From Branchiibius sp. NY16-3462-2 (GTDB taxonomy: Bacteria; Actinomycetota; Actinomycetes; Actinomycetales; Dermatophilaceae): DNA of 64,000 nt. The notes under the pieces were generated by a model, which saw only the letters and a list, made by a program, of their open reading frames with translations, had not been told where the DNA came from and made no database searches. Location of the stretch: positions 1 to 64,000 of the forward strand of contig NZ_LVCF01000007.1 of the NCBI RefSeq assembly GCF_001594145.1, in the 5' to 3' direction. Below, in pieces: positions 8,932 through 17,068 of the stretch (the stretch's first letter is position 1; every line of letters starts with the position of its first letter). A program made the translations under genes and the position numbers.

Positions 8932-10205
8932 GCGGGATCGCCGGGCGGATCGCGCGCGCCCTCGAGCCAGTCGTCGGCGGCGACCTGCCCGTGCACCTCA
9001 CGGCGTGGGACGGAAGCACCGCCGGTCCGCAGGACGCTCCCCACGTGAGGTTGAACTCCCCCAATGTGTTGCGCCGATTGCTCTGGGCGCCAGGGGAACT
9101 GGGCGCGGCCCAGGCGTACGTCACTGGAGAGCTGGAGGTCGAGGGCGACCTCGTGGCCGGGTTGCGGCACGCGTGGTCCGTCGTGGCTTCGCGCAACCTG
9201 TCCGGCGTGCGGGTGACCCCGCGGCTGCTGGCCTCGGTGGCGGCGCTGGCCAAGGACGCCGGCGTCATCGGCCCGCGGCCGCCGGTCCCGGACAGCCAGG
9301 TCGTCGTGCGCGGCCGGCTGCATTCGAAAGCGCGCGACGAGCAGGTCATAGCCCACCATTACGACATCACCAGCGCCTTCTACGAGGCGGTGCTGGATGA
9401 GCACATGGCCTATTCATGCGCCTACGTCACGGGTGCCCCGCTCGACGGCGCGGAGACGCCGACCTACCGGCTGGAGGACGCACAGCGCGACAAACTGGAC
9501 CTCGTCTGTCGCAAACTGGGCCTGGACCAACGGCCCGGCCAGACGTTGCTGGACGTCGGGTGCGGGTGGGGATCCTTGTCGTTGTACGCCGCGCGCACCT
9601 ACGGCGTCCGGGTGACCGGGGTGACGATCGCTGCTGAGCAGAAGGCATTCATCGACCGCCGGACGGCGATGGAGGGCCTGGACTCGTTGGTGACCATCCG
9701 CCTGCAGGACTACCGGGACGCCGACTGCGGACCGTTCGACGCGGTGGCGTCCCTGGAGATGGGCGAACACGCGGGCGACAAGGGTTATCCCGACTTCGTG
9801 GAAACGTTGCGGCGCAACGTCGCTGAGCACGGACGAGTGCTCGTCCAACAGATGAGCCGGCAGGGCAAACACCCCGGCGGGGGCCCGTTCATCGAGTCGT
9901 TCATCACGCCCGACATGACGATGCGGCCGGTCGGCAACACGATCGCCCTCCTCGAGCGGGGTGGCCTGGAGGTCCGCGATGTGCAGGCGTTACGCGAGCA
10001 CTACGCGTGGACCGCCCGCGCCTGGACCACCCGGTTCGAAGCGCATAAGGAGAAGTTGCGCGACCTAGTCGGCGACGAACAGGTCCGGGTGTGGGAGCTG
10101 TACCTGGCGGGTGGCCAGCTGGCGTTCGAACAGGGCCGGATGGGCGTGGACCAGATCCTCGCGGTACGCCGCGGTGGGACAACTCCCACACGTACTCCGC
10201 GCTGA
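8928..10205 (+). CDS. Cyclopropane-fatty-acid synthase-like SAM methyltransferase (second copy)
   Basis: This 425-residue paralogue has the SAM-binding motif LLDVGCGWGSLSLYA near residue 208 and the upstream block DITSAFYEAVLDEHMAYSCAY typical of CFA synthases, followed by SLEMGEHAG and QQMSRQGKHPGGGPF. The GTG at 8928 overlaps the stop of the first copy (GTGA), giving the N-terminus VSGIAGRIARALEP. Its N-terminal 130 residues contain the acyl-binding-type helical region. It ends eight bases from the convergent miaB stop, with no obvious terminator between them. The mycolic-acid methyltransferases are a further related family; their lipid context is not seen here. Confidence 0.9.
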   Translation: MSGIAGRIARALEPVVGGDLPVHLTAWDGSTAGPQDAPHVRLNSPNVLRRLLWAPGELGAAQAYVTGELEVEGDLVAGLRHAWSVVASRNLSGVRVTPRLLASVAALAKDAGVIGPRPPVPDSQVVVRGRLHSKARDEQVIAHHYDITSAFYEAVLDEHMAYSCAYVTGAPLDGAETPTYRLEDAQRDKLDLVCRKLGLDQRPGQTLLDVGCGWGSLSLYAARTYGVRVTGVTIAAEQKAFIDRRTAMEGLDSLVTIRLQDYRDADCGPFDAVASLEMGEHAGDKGYPDFVETLRRNVAEHGRVLVQQMSRQGKHPGGGPFIESFITPDMTMRPVGNTIALLERGGLEVRDVQALREHYAWTARAWTTRFEAHKEKLRDLVGDEQVRVWELYLAGGQLAFEQGRMGVDQILAVRRGGTTPTRTPR

Positions 10206-10213
10206 GGTGGTTC

Positions 10214-11743
10214 TCAGCCGGCCGAGCACACCGGGATCGGCGGCTGTTCCGGGCGGCCGACCGAGGGTAGACCCAGTGAGACGGCTGGTTTGCGAACGCC
10301 GCCCTCGCTGTCGGCCTGCAGCGACTGCCAGGCGTCCCCACCGCGGGTCCGGATGACCTCGAACCGGCCACCCGACGTAGCCGAGTCGGCCACCAGGTGG
10401 TGTGGCGCGGCGTACGTCAGGTCGACGCTGACCAGGTCACCCGGACGCGGACGCTGGCCGCCCTCGGGCACGGCGAAGTGCACCAGCCGGTTGTCGCGTG
10501 CACGGCCGGACAACCGATGGGTCGCCTCGTCCTTGCGGCCGCCCGCGGCGACGAGAACCTCGACCTGCCGCCCGACCAGCGTTTTGTTCTCGGCCCAGGA
10601 CACCGCCTCCTGCAGGGCGAGCAGCCGGTCGAAGCGCTCCTGGACCACCTGCTTGGGCAACTGCCCGTCGAGCGTCGCAGCGGGGGTCCCGGGACGCGGT
10701 GAGTACTGGAAGGTGAAGGCCGAGGAGAACCGGGCGGCCTCGACCACCCGGAGCGTCTCCTCGAAGTCTTCGTCGGTCTCACCCGGGAAGCCGACGATGA
10801 TGTCGGTGGTGATCGCAGCGTCCGGGATCGAGGCCCGCACATCGTCCAGGATCCGCAGGAACTTCTCCGAGCGGTACGAACGCCGCATCGCCTTGAGCAC
10901 CTGGTCGGAGCCGGACTGCAGCGGCATGTGAAGGGACGGCATGACATTCGGCGTCTGCGCCATCGCGTCGATGACGTCCTGGGTGAACGCGGCCGGGTGC
11001 GGGGAGGTGAAGCGCACCCGCTCCAGACCGTCGATCTCTCCGCACGCGCGCAGCAACTTGCCGAACGCCTGACGGTCACCGAACTCGACACCGTAGGTGT
11101 TGACGTTCTGGCCCAGCAGGGTCACCTCGACGACGCCCTGGTCGACCAGCGCCTTGATCTCAGCCAGGATCTCCCCCGGGCGACGGTCGCGTTCCTTGCC
11201 CCGCAGCGACGGCACGATGCAGAAGGTGCACGTGTTGTTGCACCCCACGGAGATCGACACCCAGCCGCTGAACGCCGAATCGCGGCGCGTGGGCAGTGTC
11301 GACGGGAACGTCTCCAGGGACTCGAGGATCTCGACCTGGGCCTCGCGGTTGTGCCGCGCCCGCTCGAGCAGCACCGGCAACGCCCCCACGTTGTGGGTAC
11401 CGAAGACGACGTCCACCCACGGGGCGCGGTCCACGATCGTGGCGCGGTCCTTCTGGGCCAGGCAGCCGCCGACCGCGATCTGCAGGTCGGGGTTGGCGTC
11501 CTTCGCGGGACGCAGGTGGCCCAGTTGGCCGTACAACTTGCCTGCGGCGTTCTCGCGGACAGCACACGTGTTGAAGACCACCACATCAGCGGTGTCGGGC
11601 CGGTCCTGGGCGGGTAGCGCCGCGATGTCCGTATAGCCCGCGGTCTCCAACAGGCCCGCGATCCGCTCTGAATCGTGGACGTTCATCTGGCAGCCGTGCG
11701 TGCGCACGTCATAGGTCCGGCGGGTGTCCTGCGTGGTCGACAT
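10214..11743 (-). CDS. miaB: tRNA-2-methylthio-N6-dimethylallyladenosine synthase
   Basis: MiaB is a radical-SAM enzyme that adds a methylthio group to i6A37 of tRNA after MiaA has acted. The 509-residue protein has the three-part architecture: an N-terminal UPF0004 domain with cysteines in THGCQMN, NTCAVRE and GGCLAQKD, a radical-SAM core with CNNTCTFC near residue 170, and a C-terminal TRAM domain. The start is the ATG at 11743. A TACCAT hexamer nine bases upstream suggests a very short or absent leader. The gene is divergent from the lipid kinase gene. Confidence 0.96.
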   Translation of the reverse strand: MSTTQDTRRTYDVRTHGCQMNVHDSERIAGLLETAGYTDIAALPAQDRPDTADVVVFNTCAVRENAAGKLYGQLGHLRPAKDANPDLQIAVGGCLAQKDRATIVDRAPWVDVVFGTHNVGALPVLLERARHNREAQVEILESLETFPSTLPTRRDSAFSGWVSISVGCNNTCTFCIVPSLRGKERDRRPGEILAEIKALVDQGVVEVTLLGQNVNTYGVEFGDRQAFGKLLRACGEIDGLERVRFTSPHPAAFTQDVIDAMAQTPNVMPSLHMPLQSGSDQVLKAMRRSYRSEKFLRILDDVRASIPDAAITTDIIVGFPGETDEDFEETLRVVEAARFSSAFTFQYSPRPGTPAATLDGQLPKQVVQERFDRLLALQEAVSWAENKTLVGRQVEVLVAAGGRKDEATHRLSGRARDNRLVHFAVPEGGQRPRPGDLVSVDLTYAAPHHLVADSATSGGRFEVIRTRGGDAWQSLQADSEGGVRKPAVSLGLPSVGRPEQPPIPVCSAG

Positions 11744-11752
11744 AACCCGTCA

Positions 11753-11758
11753 ATGGTA
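11753..11758 (-). promoter_or_regulatory. Candidate -10 box of miaB, near-leaderless
   Basis: TACCAT on the minus strand lies nine bases before the miaB ATG, which would place transcription start within about three bases of the start codon. No Shine-Dalgarno sequence is seen. No convincing -35 box is visible. Confidence 0.4.
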
Positions 11759-11796
11759 GCCGCGCAAAACCGGGCTTCACGCCAGCGCCGTAGCCC

Positions 11797-11802
11797 TACG
11801 AT
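11797..11802 (+). promoter_or_regulatory. Candidate -10 box of the lipid kinase gene, leaderless
   Basis: TACGAT lies six bases before the ATG at 11809, so transcription would start at or beside the A of the start codon. This fits the TANNNT-plus-start arrangement of leaderless actinobacterial mRNAs. Confidence 0.45.
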
Positions 11803-11808
11803 CGGGCG

Positions 11809-12681
11809 ATGCAGCGGTTGCATGTGATCTGCAACCCGGCTGCGCGGGGAGTCGACGATGCCCTCGTGCAGCGGGTAGCAGCCACGCTGCGCTCGGCCGG
11901 ACACGGCGTCCGTGTGTCGCGCTGCGGGGCGATCGCGGGCGCCGGCGATCTGATCGCGGATACCGCAGCGCGTGGCGAGCGAGCCGTGCTGGTCGGCGGC
12001 GACGGATTCCTGCACACCATGACCGGGCCGCTGGTCGAGCACCACGTGGACTTCGCCCTGGTGCCCGCCGGCCGGGGTAACGACTTCGCCCGGCAACTAG
12101 GGATTCCCTCCCATCCGCAGGCTGCGGTGCGGCTGGCCGGCGCGGGGCTGGTGACTCCGGTCGACGCGCTGCGGGTGCATGCAGACGGGCAGGTGACCTA
12201 TGCCGCGACGCGTGTCTACGCCGGTATCGACTCGCAGGTCTCGCAGGTGGTCAACGGGTATCGCCGGGTGCCTCCTGCGCTGCATTACGCCCTGGGAGCG
12301 GTGCAGTCGATCCTGACCTTCACTCCGCGCTCGTACCGGGTCGAGGTCGATGGAATCGGCCACGAATACGTGGGCGTTTCCGCGATCGTCGCCAACGGTG
12401 GCTACTACGGCAACGGCATGCACATCGCGCCCGACGCGACCCCGGACGACGGCCTGCTGGATGTCGTCCTGCTCGGCGCCCCGAACCGGGCACGGTTGCT
12501 GCGGCTGCTGCCGACTGTCTACCAGGGGACGCACATCAAGGCGCCGGAGGTGACCGTGCTGCGCGGTCGGACTGTGCGCATCGAGAGCAGCGGGGTCAGC
12601 GCGTACGGCGATGGTGAGTTCATCGCGGAACTGCCGGTCACCGTCGAGGTCTTCCCCGGAGCGCTACGTGTTGTCCGTTAG
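11809..12681 (+). CDS. Diacylglycerol kinase catalytic-domain lipid kinase (YegS/DgkB-like)
   Basis: This 290-residue protein has the DAGK catalytic fold: the N-terminal NPAARG, the nucleotide-binding GGDGFLHTM near residues 63-71, PAGRGNDFARQLG at about 85-97, and the later GNGMHIAPDATPDDGLLDVV segment. Family members phosphorylate diacylglycerol, sphingosine-like lipids or related substrates at the inner membrane face. The GGDGF variant of the usual GGDGT is seen. The ATG at 11809 follows a -10-like TACGAT. It ends in a four-base convergent overlap with the SelT/W/H-like gene. The substrate is not predictable from sequence. Confidence 0.88.
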   Translation: MQRLHVICNPAARGVDDALVQRVAATLRSAGHGVRVSRCGAIAGAGDLIADTAARGERAVLVGGDGFLHTMTGPLVEHHVDFALVPAGRGNDFARQLGIPSHPQAAVRLAGAGLVTPVDALRVHADGQVTYAATRVYAGIDSQVSQVVNGYRRVPPALHYALGAVQSILTFTPRSYRVEVDGIGHEYVGVSAIVANGGYYGNGMHIAPDATPDDGLLDVVLLGAPNRARLLRLLPTVYQGTHIKAPEVTVLRGRTVRIESSGVSAYGDGEFIAELPVTVEVFPGALRVVR

Positions 12682-12992
12682 GGCGCCCCGTCTGAGGTTG
12701 TCTCGTCGGACCCGGTCGGGCGACTCCGGTCGGCGTGGCCCAGCGGTCGCTCCGGCCAGGCAACGTCACGCACCCGCCGTTTGAGCTCGGCCGCATCCGG
12801 GAACCCGCCGTCCCGCCGCCGGTCCCAGATGACTTCGTCGCCGATCGCGATGGTGAATACACCGCCGGTCCCCGGCACCAACGTCACTGACGCGAGATCG
12901 GTGCCGAAGCTGGACAGCACCTCGCCGGCCAGCCACGTGGCCCGCAGCAACCAGTTGCACTGGGTGCAGTATTCGATCCGGATGTCAGTCAT
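12678..12992 (-). CDS. SelT/SelW/SelH (Rdx family) thioredoxin-like protein
   Basis: This 104-residue protein begins IRIEYCTQCNWLLRATWLA, the hallmark of the Rdx family; the CxxC (CTQC) is the redox pair that in animals is often CxxU. The later TGGVFTIAIGDEVIWDR segment matches the family strand-turn that precedes the C-terminal helix. These proteins are small thiol-redox proteins of uncertain substrate. The last 25 residues are a low-complexity tail beyond the domain. The start overlaps the end of recX by eight bases, suggesting translational coupling in a recA-recX-rdx operon. Confidence 0.88.
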   Translation of the reverse strand: MTDIRIEYCTQCNWLLRATWLAGEVLSSFGTDLASVTLVPGTGGVFTIAIGDEVIWDRRRDGGFPDAAELKRRVRDVAWPERPLGHADRSRPTGSDETTSDGAP

Positions 12993-13533
12993 CGCTCACC
13001 TCTTGCTCCTGCAGCACCTCTCGGACCACCGCCATCACCAGTGACGGCGAATAACCTTTACGGGCAAGCATTCCCGCCAACCGGCGCTGTTGGACGATGT
13101 ACTCGGCGCCGTGCATGGTGCGTACCTTCTTGCGGGCGAGCGCGAACGCGCGGTCGCGCTCTGACTCGTCGTCGATGCCGTCCAACTGCTCGCGGATCAA
13201 CTCATCGTCGACCCCTTTGCGGCGCAGCTCCTGGGCGATCCCCCGCCGTCCCAGCCCTCGCGTGGCCTGCTGGGAGCGGACAACCATGCCGGCGAATGCC
13301 TCGTCGTCCACCAGCCCGACGTCGGTCATCCGGTCCAGCACCGTCTGCGCAACCTCATCCTCGCAGCCCTTGGCCCGAAGTTTGTCCTCGAGCTGTTGAC
13401 GACTGCGCGGTGCCATCGTCAACTGCCGCAACACGATGCTGCGGGCCACGTCATACGGGTCGGGTTCCCGGTCGGCGGCGTGCTCAGGTGCCGCCGACCG
13501 GGTCCTGCGTCCGGGAGGTCCGGGACTGCCCAT
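12985..13533 (-). CDS. recX: RecA regulatory protein RecX
   Basis: RecX binds RecA filaments and limits recombinase and co-protease activity. The 182-residue protein has the three tandem helical RecX repeats, visible as RSRQQLEDKLRAKG, LVDDEAFAGMVV-RGLGRRGIAQELRRKGV and a final QQRRLAGMLARKGYSPSLVMAVV. The first 30 residues are a Pro/Arg-rich leader. The ATG at 13533 shares one base with the recA stop, the usual recA-recX coupling. Confidence 0.94.
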   Translation of the reverse strand: MGSPGPPGRRTRSAAPEHAADREPDPYDVARSIVLRQLTMAPRSRQQLEDKLRAKGCEDEVAQTVLDRMTDVGLVDDEAFAGMVVRSQQATRGLGRRGIAQELRRKGVDDELIREQLDGIDDESERDRAFALARKKVRTMHGAEYIVQQRRLAGMLARKGYSPSLVMAVVREVLQEQEVSDD

Positions 13534-15680
13534 CAGAACTCGACCGGGATGTCTTCCTCGGCGGGGGCGTCGATGCGCGGTCCGACGCCGAGCTTCTCCT
13601 TGATCTTCTTCTCCAACTCATCGGCCAGGTCGGGGTTGTCGCGCAGGAAGTTGCGCGCGTTCTCCTTGCCCTGGCCGAGCTGGTCGCCCTCGTAGGTGTA
13701 CCAAGCACCCGATTTGCGCACGAACCCGTGCTCGACGCCCATGTCGATCAGACCGCCCTCGCGGGAGATGCCCTGGCCGTAGAGGATGTCGAACTCGGCC
13801 TGCTTGAACGGCGGGGACACCTTGTTCTTGACGACCTTGACGCGGGTGCGGTTGCCGACCGCGTCGGTGCCGTCCTTCAAGGTCTCGATCCGGCGCACGT
13901 CCAACCGCACGGAGGCGTAGAACTTCAACGCCTTACCGCCCGTGGTGGTTTCCGGGCTGTTGTGCACCATCACGCCGTCGACGAAGTAGTTGTGGGTGCC
14001 GGCTACCTCGATGTCGAACCGGTGCATCGACCGGGTCTGCGGTTTGACGTGGACGTCGAGGACGCGAGCCGGGATCAACACCTCCTGCGGCTGCGTGAAC
14101 TGCGGGGTGACATCGAACCGGCCCTGCAACGACGGCAGGAGTTTGTAGGCCATCGACGGATGCACGTACGGCGCCACCAACTCCAGGAAGGTGTCCGTGC
14201 CCGCCCGGGTCATGGTCAGAACAGCCTTAGCCCGGGCTCCTGAGGTGCGCACGGCGCACTCAACCCCGTGCGTGTCGCGAAGGTAGTCGGCCAACCGCTG
14301 CCGTGAACCCTCACTGAGCGCCTCGACGCAGAACTGCACGCGGCCGCTGCCACCCGCCGTACGCTGCTGCACGCCCTTGGACCGTACGGCCAGCGAGCCG
14401 TCGTCCATGTACCAGACCGCCAGTGCCAGCGGCGTCAACGCCTTGAGGTACTCCTCGCTGAGGTGCTTCTTGCCGTCACCCCAGTAGACGACCTCGCGCA
14501 ACTCCGAGAGCTCCGGCAGCGGCGAAAGGTCAACGTGCACAGCGCCGTTCGGGCGCACCGTGCGGGACTGGCCGATGTTGCCCAGCAGTTCGCACTTCCA
14601 GTCGAGGTACTCGACCTGCTTCGCGCCGTGACCCATCCGGTACCGCACTCCGCGCCGACCCCGGGTGTTCGGGGCAAGATGCCCGTCACCCATCAGTCCA
14701 CCGAGGATGGCCTGCCACTGCTGATCGCTGAGGCGAGCGGTCTCGCTGACCATGACCCGGTCGCCGGCGATGATGTCACCGGCCTCACGCCAGCCGCCGG
14801 GGGTCCTGATCAGGTGGTTCTCGGTTGCCGCGAACTGGGACTTGCCGTTGCCGCCGGACTTCTCCACGGTGAACTGCAGGAACCGCTGCGCCGGACCATT
14901 GTCGAACCAGTTGGTGACCGGTCGGTTCACGATGCTGTTGGTGGCCGGATCGTAGGTGCGCACCTCGACGGCCATCTTCTGGTTGACGATCTTGCCGATC
15001 TTCTCCTGGGTACCGTCGGCCAGCGTGACCCGCGTCCCGTAGGAGAAGCAGCCGAACATCACACCGATCTTCTCGCGCAACTGGTTGATGAAGATCGCCG
15101 TCGTGCCGGAGTTGTTGAGGGCACCGGTGATCTTGCGCAGTGCCTGGCTCATCAACCGGGCCTGCAGACCGACGTGACTGTCGCCCATCTCGCCCTCGAT
15201 CTCGGCGCGCGGCACCAGGGCGGCGACGGAGTCGATGACGATGATGTCCAACGAACCGGACCGGATCAGCATGTCGGCGATCTCCAGCGCCTGCTCACCG
15301 GTGTCCGGCTGGCTGACCAGCAGTGCGTCGGTGTCGACGCCGAGCGCCTTGGCGTACTCCGGGTCAAGAGCGTGCTCGGCGTCGATGAAGGCCGCGATTC
15401 CGCCGGCCCGCTGCGCGCTGGCGACCGCGTGCAGGGCGACGGTGGTCTTACCGCTGGACTCCGGGCCGTAGATCTCCACGACACGACCACGCGGCAGGCC
15501 ACCGATCCCGAGCGCCACATCCAGGGCGATCGAACCGGTCGGGATGACATCGATCGGCGGACGGATGTCGTCGCCCAGGCGCATGACCGCGCCTTTGCCG
15601 TGCGACTTCTCGATCTGCGCCATCACGGCGTCGAGGGACTTCAACTTGTTGTCACGCGGATCCGCGGATGCTGCGGCCAT
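13533..15680 (-). CDS. recA: Recombinase RecA, interrupted by an intein
   Basis: RecA catalyses strand exchange and stimulates damage-response cleavage reactions. The 715-residue precursor consists of an N-extein (residues 1-210), an intein (211-574) and a C-extein (575-715), giving a 351-residue mature RecA. The Walker A motif GPESSGKTT is at 72-80, and LIRSGSLDIIVIDSVAAL holds Walker B. The C-extein resumes with SPETTTGGKALKFYASVR, loop L2. The acidic tail ends AEEDIPVEF. The start ATG at 15680 gives MAAASADPRD. A PafBC-type promoter lies about 120 bases upstream. The position used by the M. tuberculosis intein (KNK followed by CSPP) is uninterrupted here and reads KNKVSPP. Confidence 0.97.
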   Translation of the reverse strand: MAAASADPRDNKLKSLDAVMAQIEKSHGKGAVMRLGDDIRPPIDVIPTGSIALDVALGIGGLPRGRVVEIYGPESSGKTTVALHAVASAQRAGGIAAFIDAEHALDPEYAKALGVDTDALLVSQPDTGEQALEIADMLIRSGSLDIIVIDSVAALVPRAEIEGEMGDSHVGLQARLMSQALRKITGALNNSGTTAIFINQLREKIGVMFGCFSYGTRVTLADGTQEKIGKIVNQKMAVEVRTYDPATNSIVNRPVTNWFDNGPAQRFLQFTVEKSGGNGKSQFAATENHLIRTPGGWREAGDIIAGDRVMVSETARLSDQQWQAILGGLMGDGHLAPNTRGRRGVRYRMGHGAKQVEYLDWKCELLGNIGQSRTVRPNGAVHVDLSPLPELSELREVVYWGDGKKHLSEEYLKALTPLALAVWYMDDGSLAVRSKGVQQRTAGGSGRVQFCVEALSEGSRQRLADYLRDTHGVECAVRTSGARAKAVLTMTRAGTDTFLELVAPYVHPSMAYKLLPSLQGRFDVTPQFTQPQEVLIPARVLDVHVKPQTRSMHRFDIEVAGTHNYFVDGVMVHNSPETTTGGKALKFYASVRLDVRRIETLKDGTDAVGNRTRVKVVKNKVSPPFKQAEFDILYGQGISREGGLIDMGVEHGFVRKSGAWYTYEGDQLGQGKENARNFLRDNPDLADELEKKIKEKLGVGPRIDAPAEEDIPVEF
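13959..15050 (-). mobile_element. RecA intein with LAGLIDADG homing endonuclease (RecA-b-type site)
   Basis: The insert encodes 364 residues between MFG and SPETTTGG of RecA. Splicing residues are present: Cys1 (CFSYGTRVTL), the block-B TENH at intein 76-79, and the terminal VMVHN with penultimate His and final Asn, followed by Ser+1. Two LAGLIDADG-like motifs, LGGLMGDGH (116-124) and VWYMDDGSL (212-220), retain acidic residues, so the homing endonuclease may be active. From memory, the insertion point and sequence match the M. leprae RecA intein rather than the M. tuberculosis one. The GC content is close to that of its neighbours, which argues against very recent arrival. Confidence 0.95.
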
Positions 15681-15798
15681 CGGCCTTCTCCTTGCTCGTA
15701 TCGGGACGCGCCTACCGGCGACCCTGCGGCATCGGCACGCTCCGCCCCCTTCGAGCTGACCAGCAACCCGGAGTACGACGTCGACGACGCGATAGGTC

Positions 15799-15823
15799 AG
15801 ACGCTAGGTGCGACCACCGACAA
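15799..15823 (-). promoter_or_regulatory. PafBC-type (RecA-NDp-like) DNA-damage promoter of recA
   Basis: On the minus strand TTGTCGGTG (15823-15815) is followed by eight bases and TAGCGTCT (15806-15799). This matches the mycobacterial RecA-NDp/PafBC consensus as I remember it, TTGTCRGTG-N8-TANNNT. The recA ATG is 119 bases downstream of the -10 box. No clean LexA box (GAAC-N4-GTTC) is visible between 15681 and 15967; GAACCGTCAGTT near 15890 is only a degenerate half-match. Inference: damage induction of recA here relies on PafBC rather than on LexA. Confidence 0.75.
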
Positions 15824-15967
15824 CCACGTGAACAAGATCCTGCGTGTGTGGATAACGGGTCGCGGTGGAGCACCTGTCCACAACCTAACTGACGGTTCGG
15901 ACATCCGTACGAACGACACGCACCTGCGTGTCGGCCCCTGCGTGTCCGACCTGCCGGTCGCCGCCGA

Positions 15968-16771
15968 TCAGCGACCGAGCTGGACCATTCCGGTGTGGTT
16001 ATCCAGGGGCAGCGCCGGTTGCATAGTCGCGGTCACCGTCATGTCCCCGAGGCTGACCTGCCCGCCGTACACCGACATGAATGAGGTGTCCGCCGCGTCC
16101 CGGCCGGTGGCGATCCGCAACAACGACTGACGGGGCGCAAGGCCCGTTGCGTCCAGACACCACCACTGCCCGTCAACGTAGGCTTCCGCGACCGCGTGGA
16201 AGTCCATGGGCGACAATCCCGGCGCGTAGACGGCGACCAACCGGGCCGGCACATCCCGCGAGCGCAGCGCAGCGACCGTCAGATGAGCGAAGTCCCGGCA
16301 GACGCCGGTGCGCTGCAGGAAGGTGTTGATCGCGCCGTCGGTCGGCCGCGACGAGCCGCTGATGTACGCCGTACGCCCCCTCACCCAGTCCGCCACGCCG
16401 ATCACCAGATCGGACCCGCTGCGCCCTTCGAACAACTCAGCCGCTGTGCCGAAGAGCGCATCGGACTCGGCGTACCGGGAGGGCACCAGATGGTTCAGTT
16501 GCTCGGCCACGCCCTCGTCGGCGTACTCCTCGACGCCCTCGACCGTCGCGTCGTAATGGATCGTCACGTCCCCCGCGGGCAGGTCGAGCACGTGACGTAC
16601 GCCGTGGTGGGCCGTTGCCACTTCCTGGGCCTGCAGCTGCTGGTCACCCGCCGCGATCTGCAGATGCTCGTCGATCTCCAGGCCAGGACACCGCGCCACC
16701 GCGATGGCGAGCACGAGGCGGGCGGGGGCAGCGGCCTGCAGGGACAGGTCGGCAGTCACAGTGCGTTGCAT
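15968..16771 (-). CDS. Transglutaminase-like cysteine protease-fold protein
   Basis: This 267-residue protein has the two-part layout of bacterial transglutaminase-like proteins: an N-terminal beta-rich domain of about 100 residues, then the catalytic core with Cys in RTGVCRDFAHLTVA, His in MDFHAVAEAYVDG and Asp in WWCLDATGLAP. Members are peptidases or cross-linking enzymes, often with unknown substrates. There is no signal peptide or membrane segment, so it is probably cytoplasmic. The ATG at 16771 abuts the stop of the DUF3046 gene, so the two are likely co-transcribed. Confidence 0.87.
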   Translation of the reverse strand: MQRTVTADLSLQAAAPARLVLAIAVARCPGLEIDEHLQIAAGDQQLQAQEVATAHHGVRHVLDLPAGDVTIHYDATVEGVEEYADEGVAEQLNHLVPSRYAESDALFGTAAELFEGRSGSDLVIGVADWVRGRTAYISGSSRPTDGAINTFLQRTGVCRDFAHLTVAALRSRDVPARLVAVYAPGLSPMDFHAVAEAYVDGQWWCLDATGLAPRQSLLRIATGRDAADTSFMSVYGGQVSLGDMTVTATMQPALPLDNHTGMVQLGR

Positions 16772-17002
16772 CTAGACGTCTCTCTCGCGAAGGGGCAGGT
16801 CGCGGCCGAAGCGCCGCTCCGGCGGGATCTGCAGGTCGTCACACAGCGCCGACCACACCTCTTTGGGCCGGACGCCGTCGTCCAGGGCCGTCATGACGGT
16901 GCGGTCACCCAGCGCGTGCAGATGATGACCGGACGCCAGCGTCCGGGCGTAGGCGTCGCCGAACTCGTCGTTCATCAATCGCCAGAACTCGCTGGTGCGC
17001 AC
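16772..17002 (-). CDS. DUF3046 family small protein
   Basis: This 76-residue protein starts VRTSEFWRLMNDEFG and contains HHLHALGDRTVMTALDDG and PKEVWSALCDDLQIPPERRFG, the conserved features of DUF3046. The family is restricted to actinobacteria and habitually lies near recA, as here; its function is unknown. The GTG at 17002 is chosen because the upstream frame is not protein-like and overlaps the divergent aguB gene. It is immediately followed by the transglutaminase-like gene. Confidence 0.88.
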   Translation of the reverse strand: MRTSEFWRLMNDEFGDAYARTLASGHHLHALGDRTVMTALDDGVRPKEVWSALCDDLQIPPERRFGRDLPLRERDV

Positions 17003-17068
17003 GCCGCCATTGTTCCAGGCCCACCGAAGCGCTGCCCACGACGGGGCAGGCGCCGTACATTGCTGCTC

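Noticed and set aside
15681..15967. LexA/SOS box upstream of recA
   Set aside because: Only a degenerate GAACCGTCAGTT was found; the GTTCG...CGAAC pair nearby has the halves in the wrong order.
14463..16130. A long plus-strand open frame opposite recA
   Set aside because: The translation is a low-complexity shadow of the recA frame and has no domain signal.
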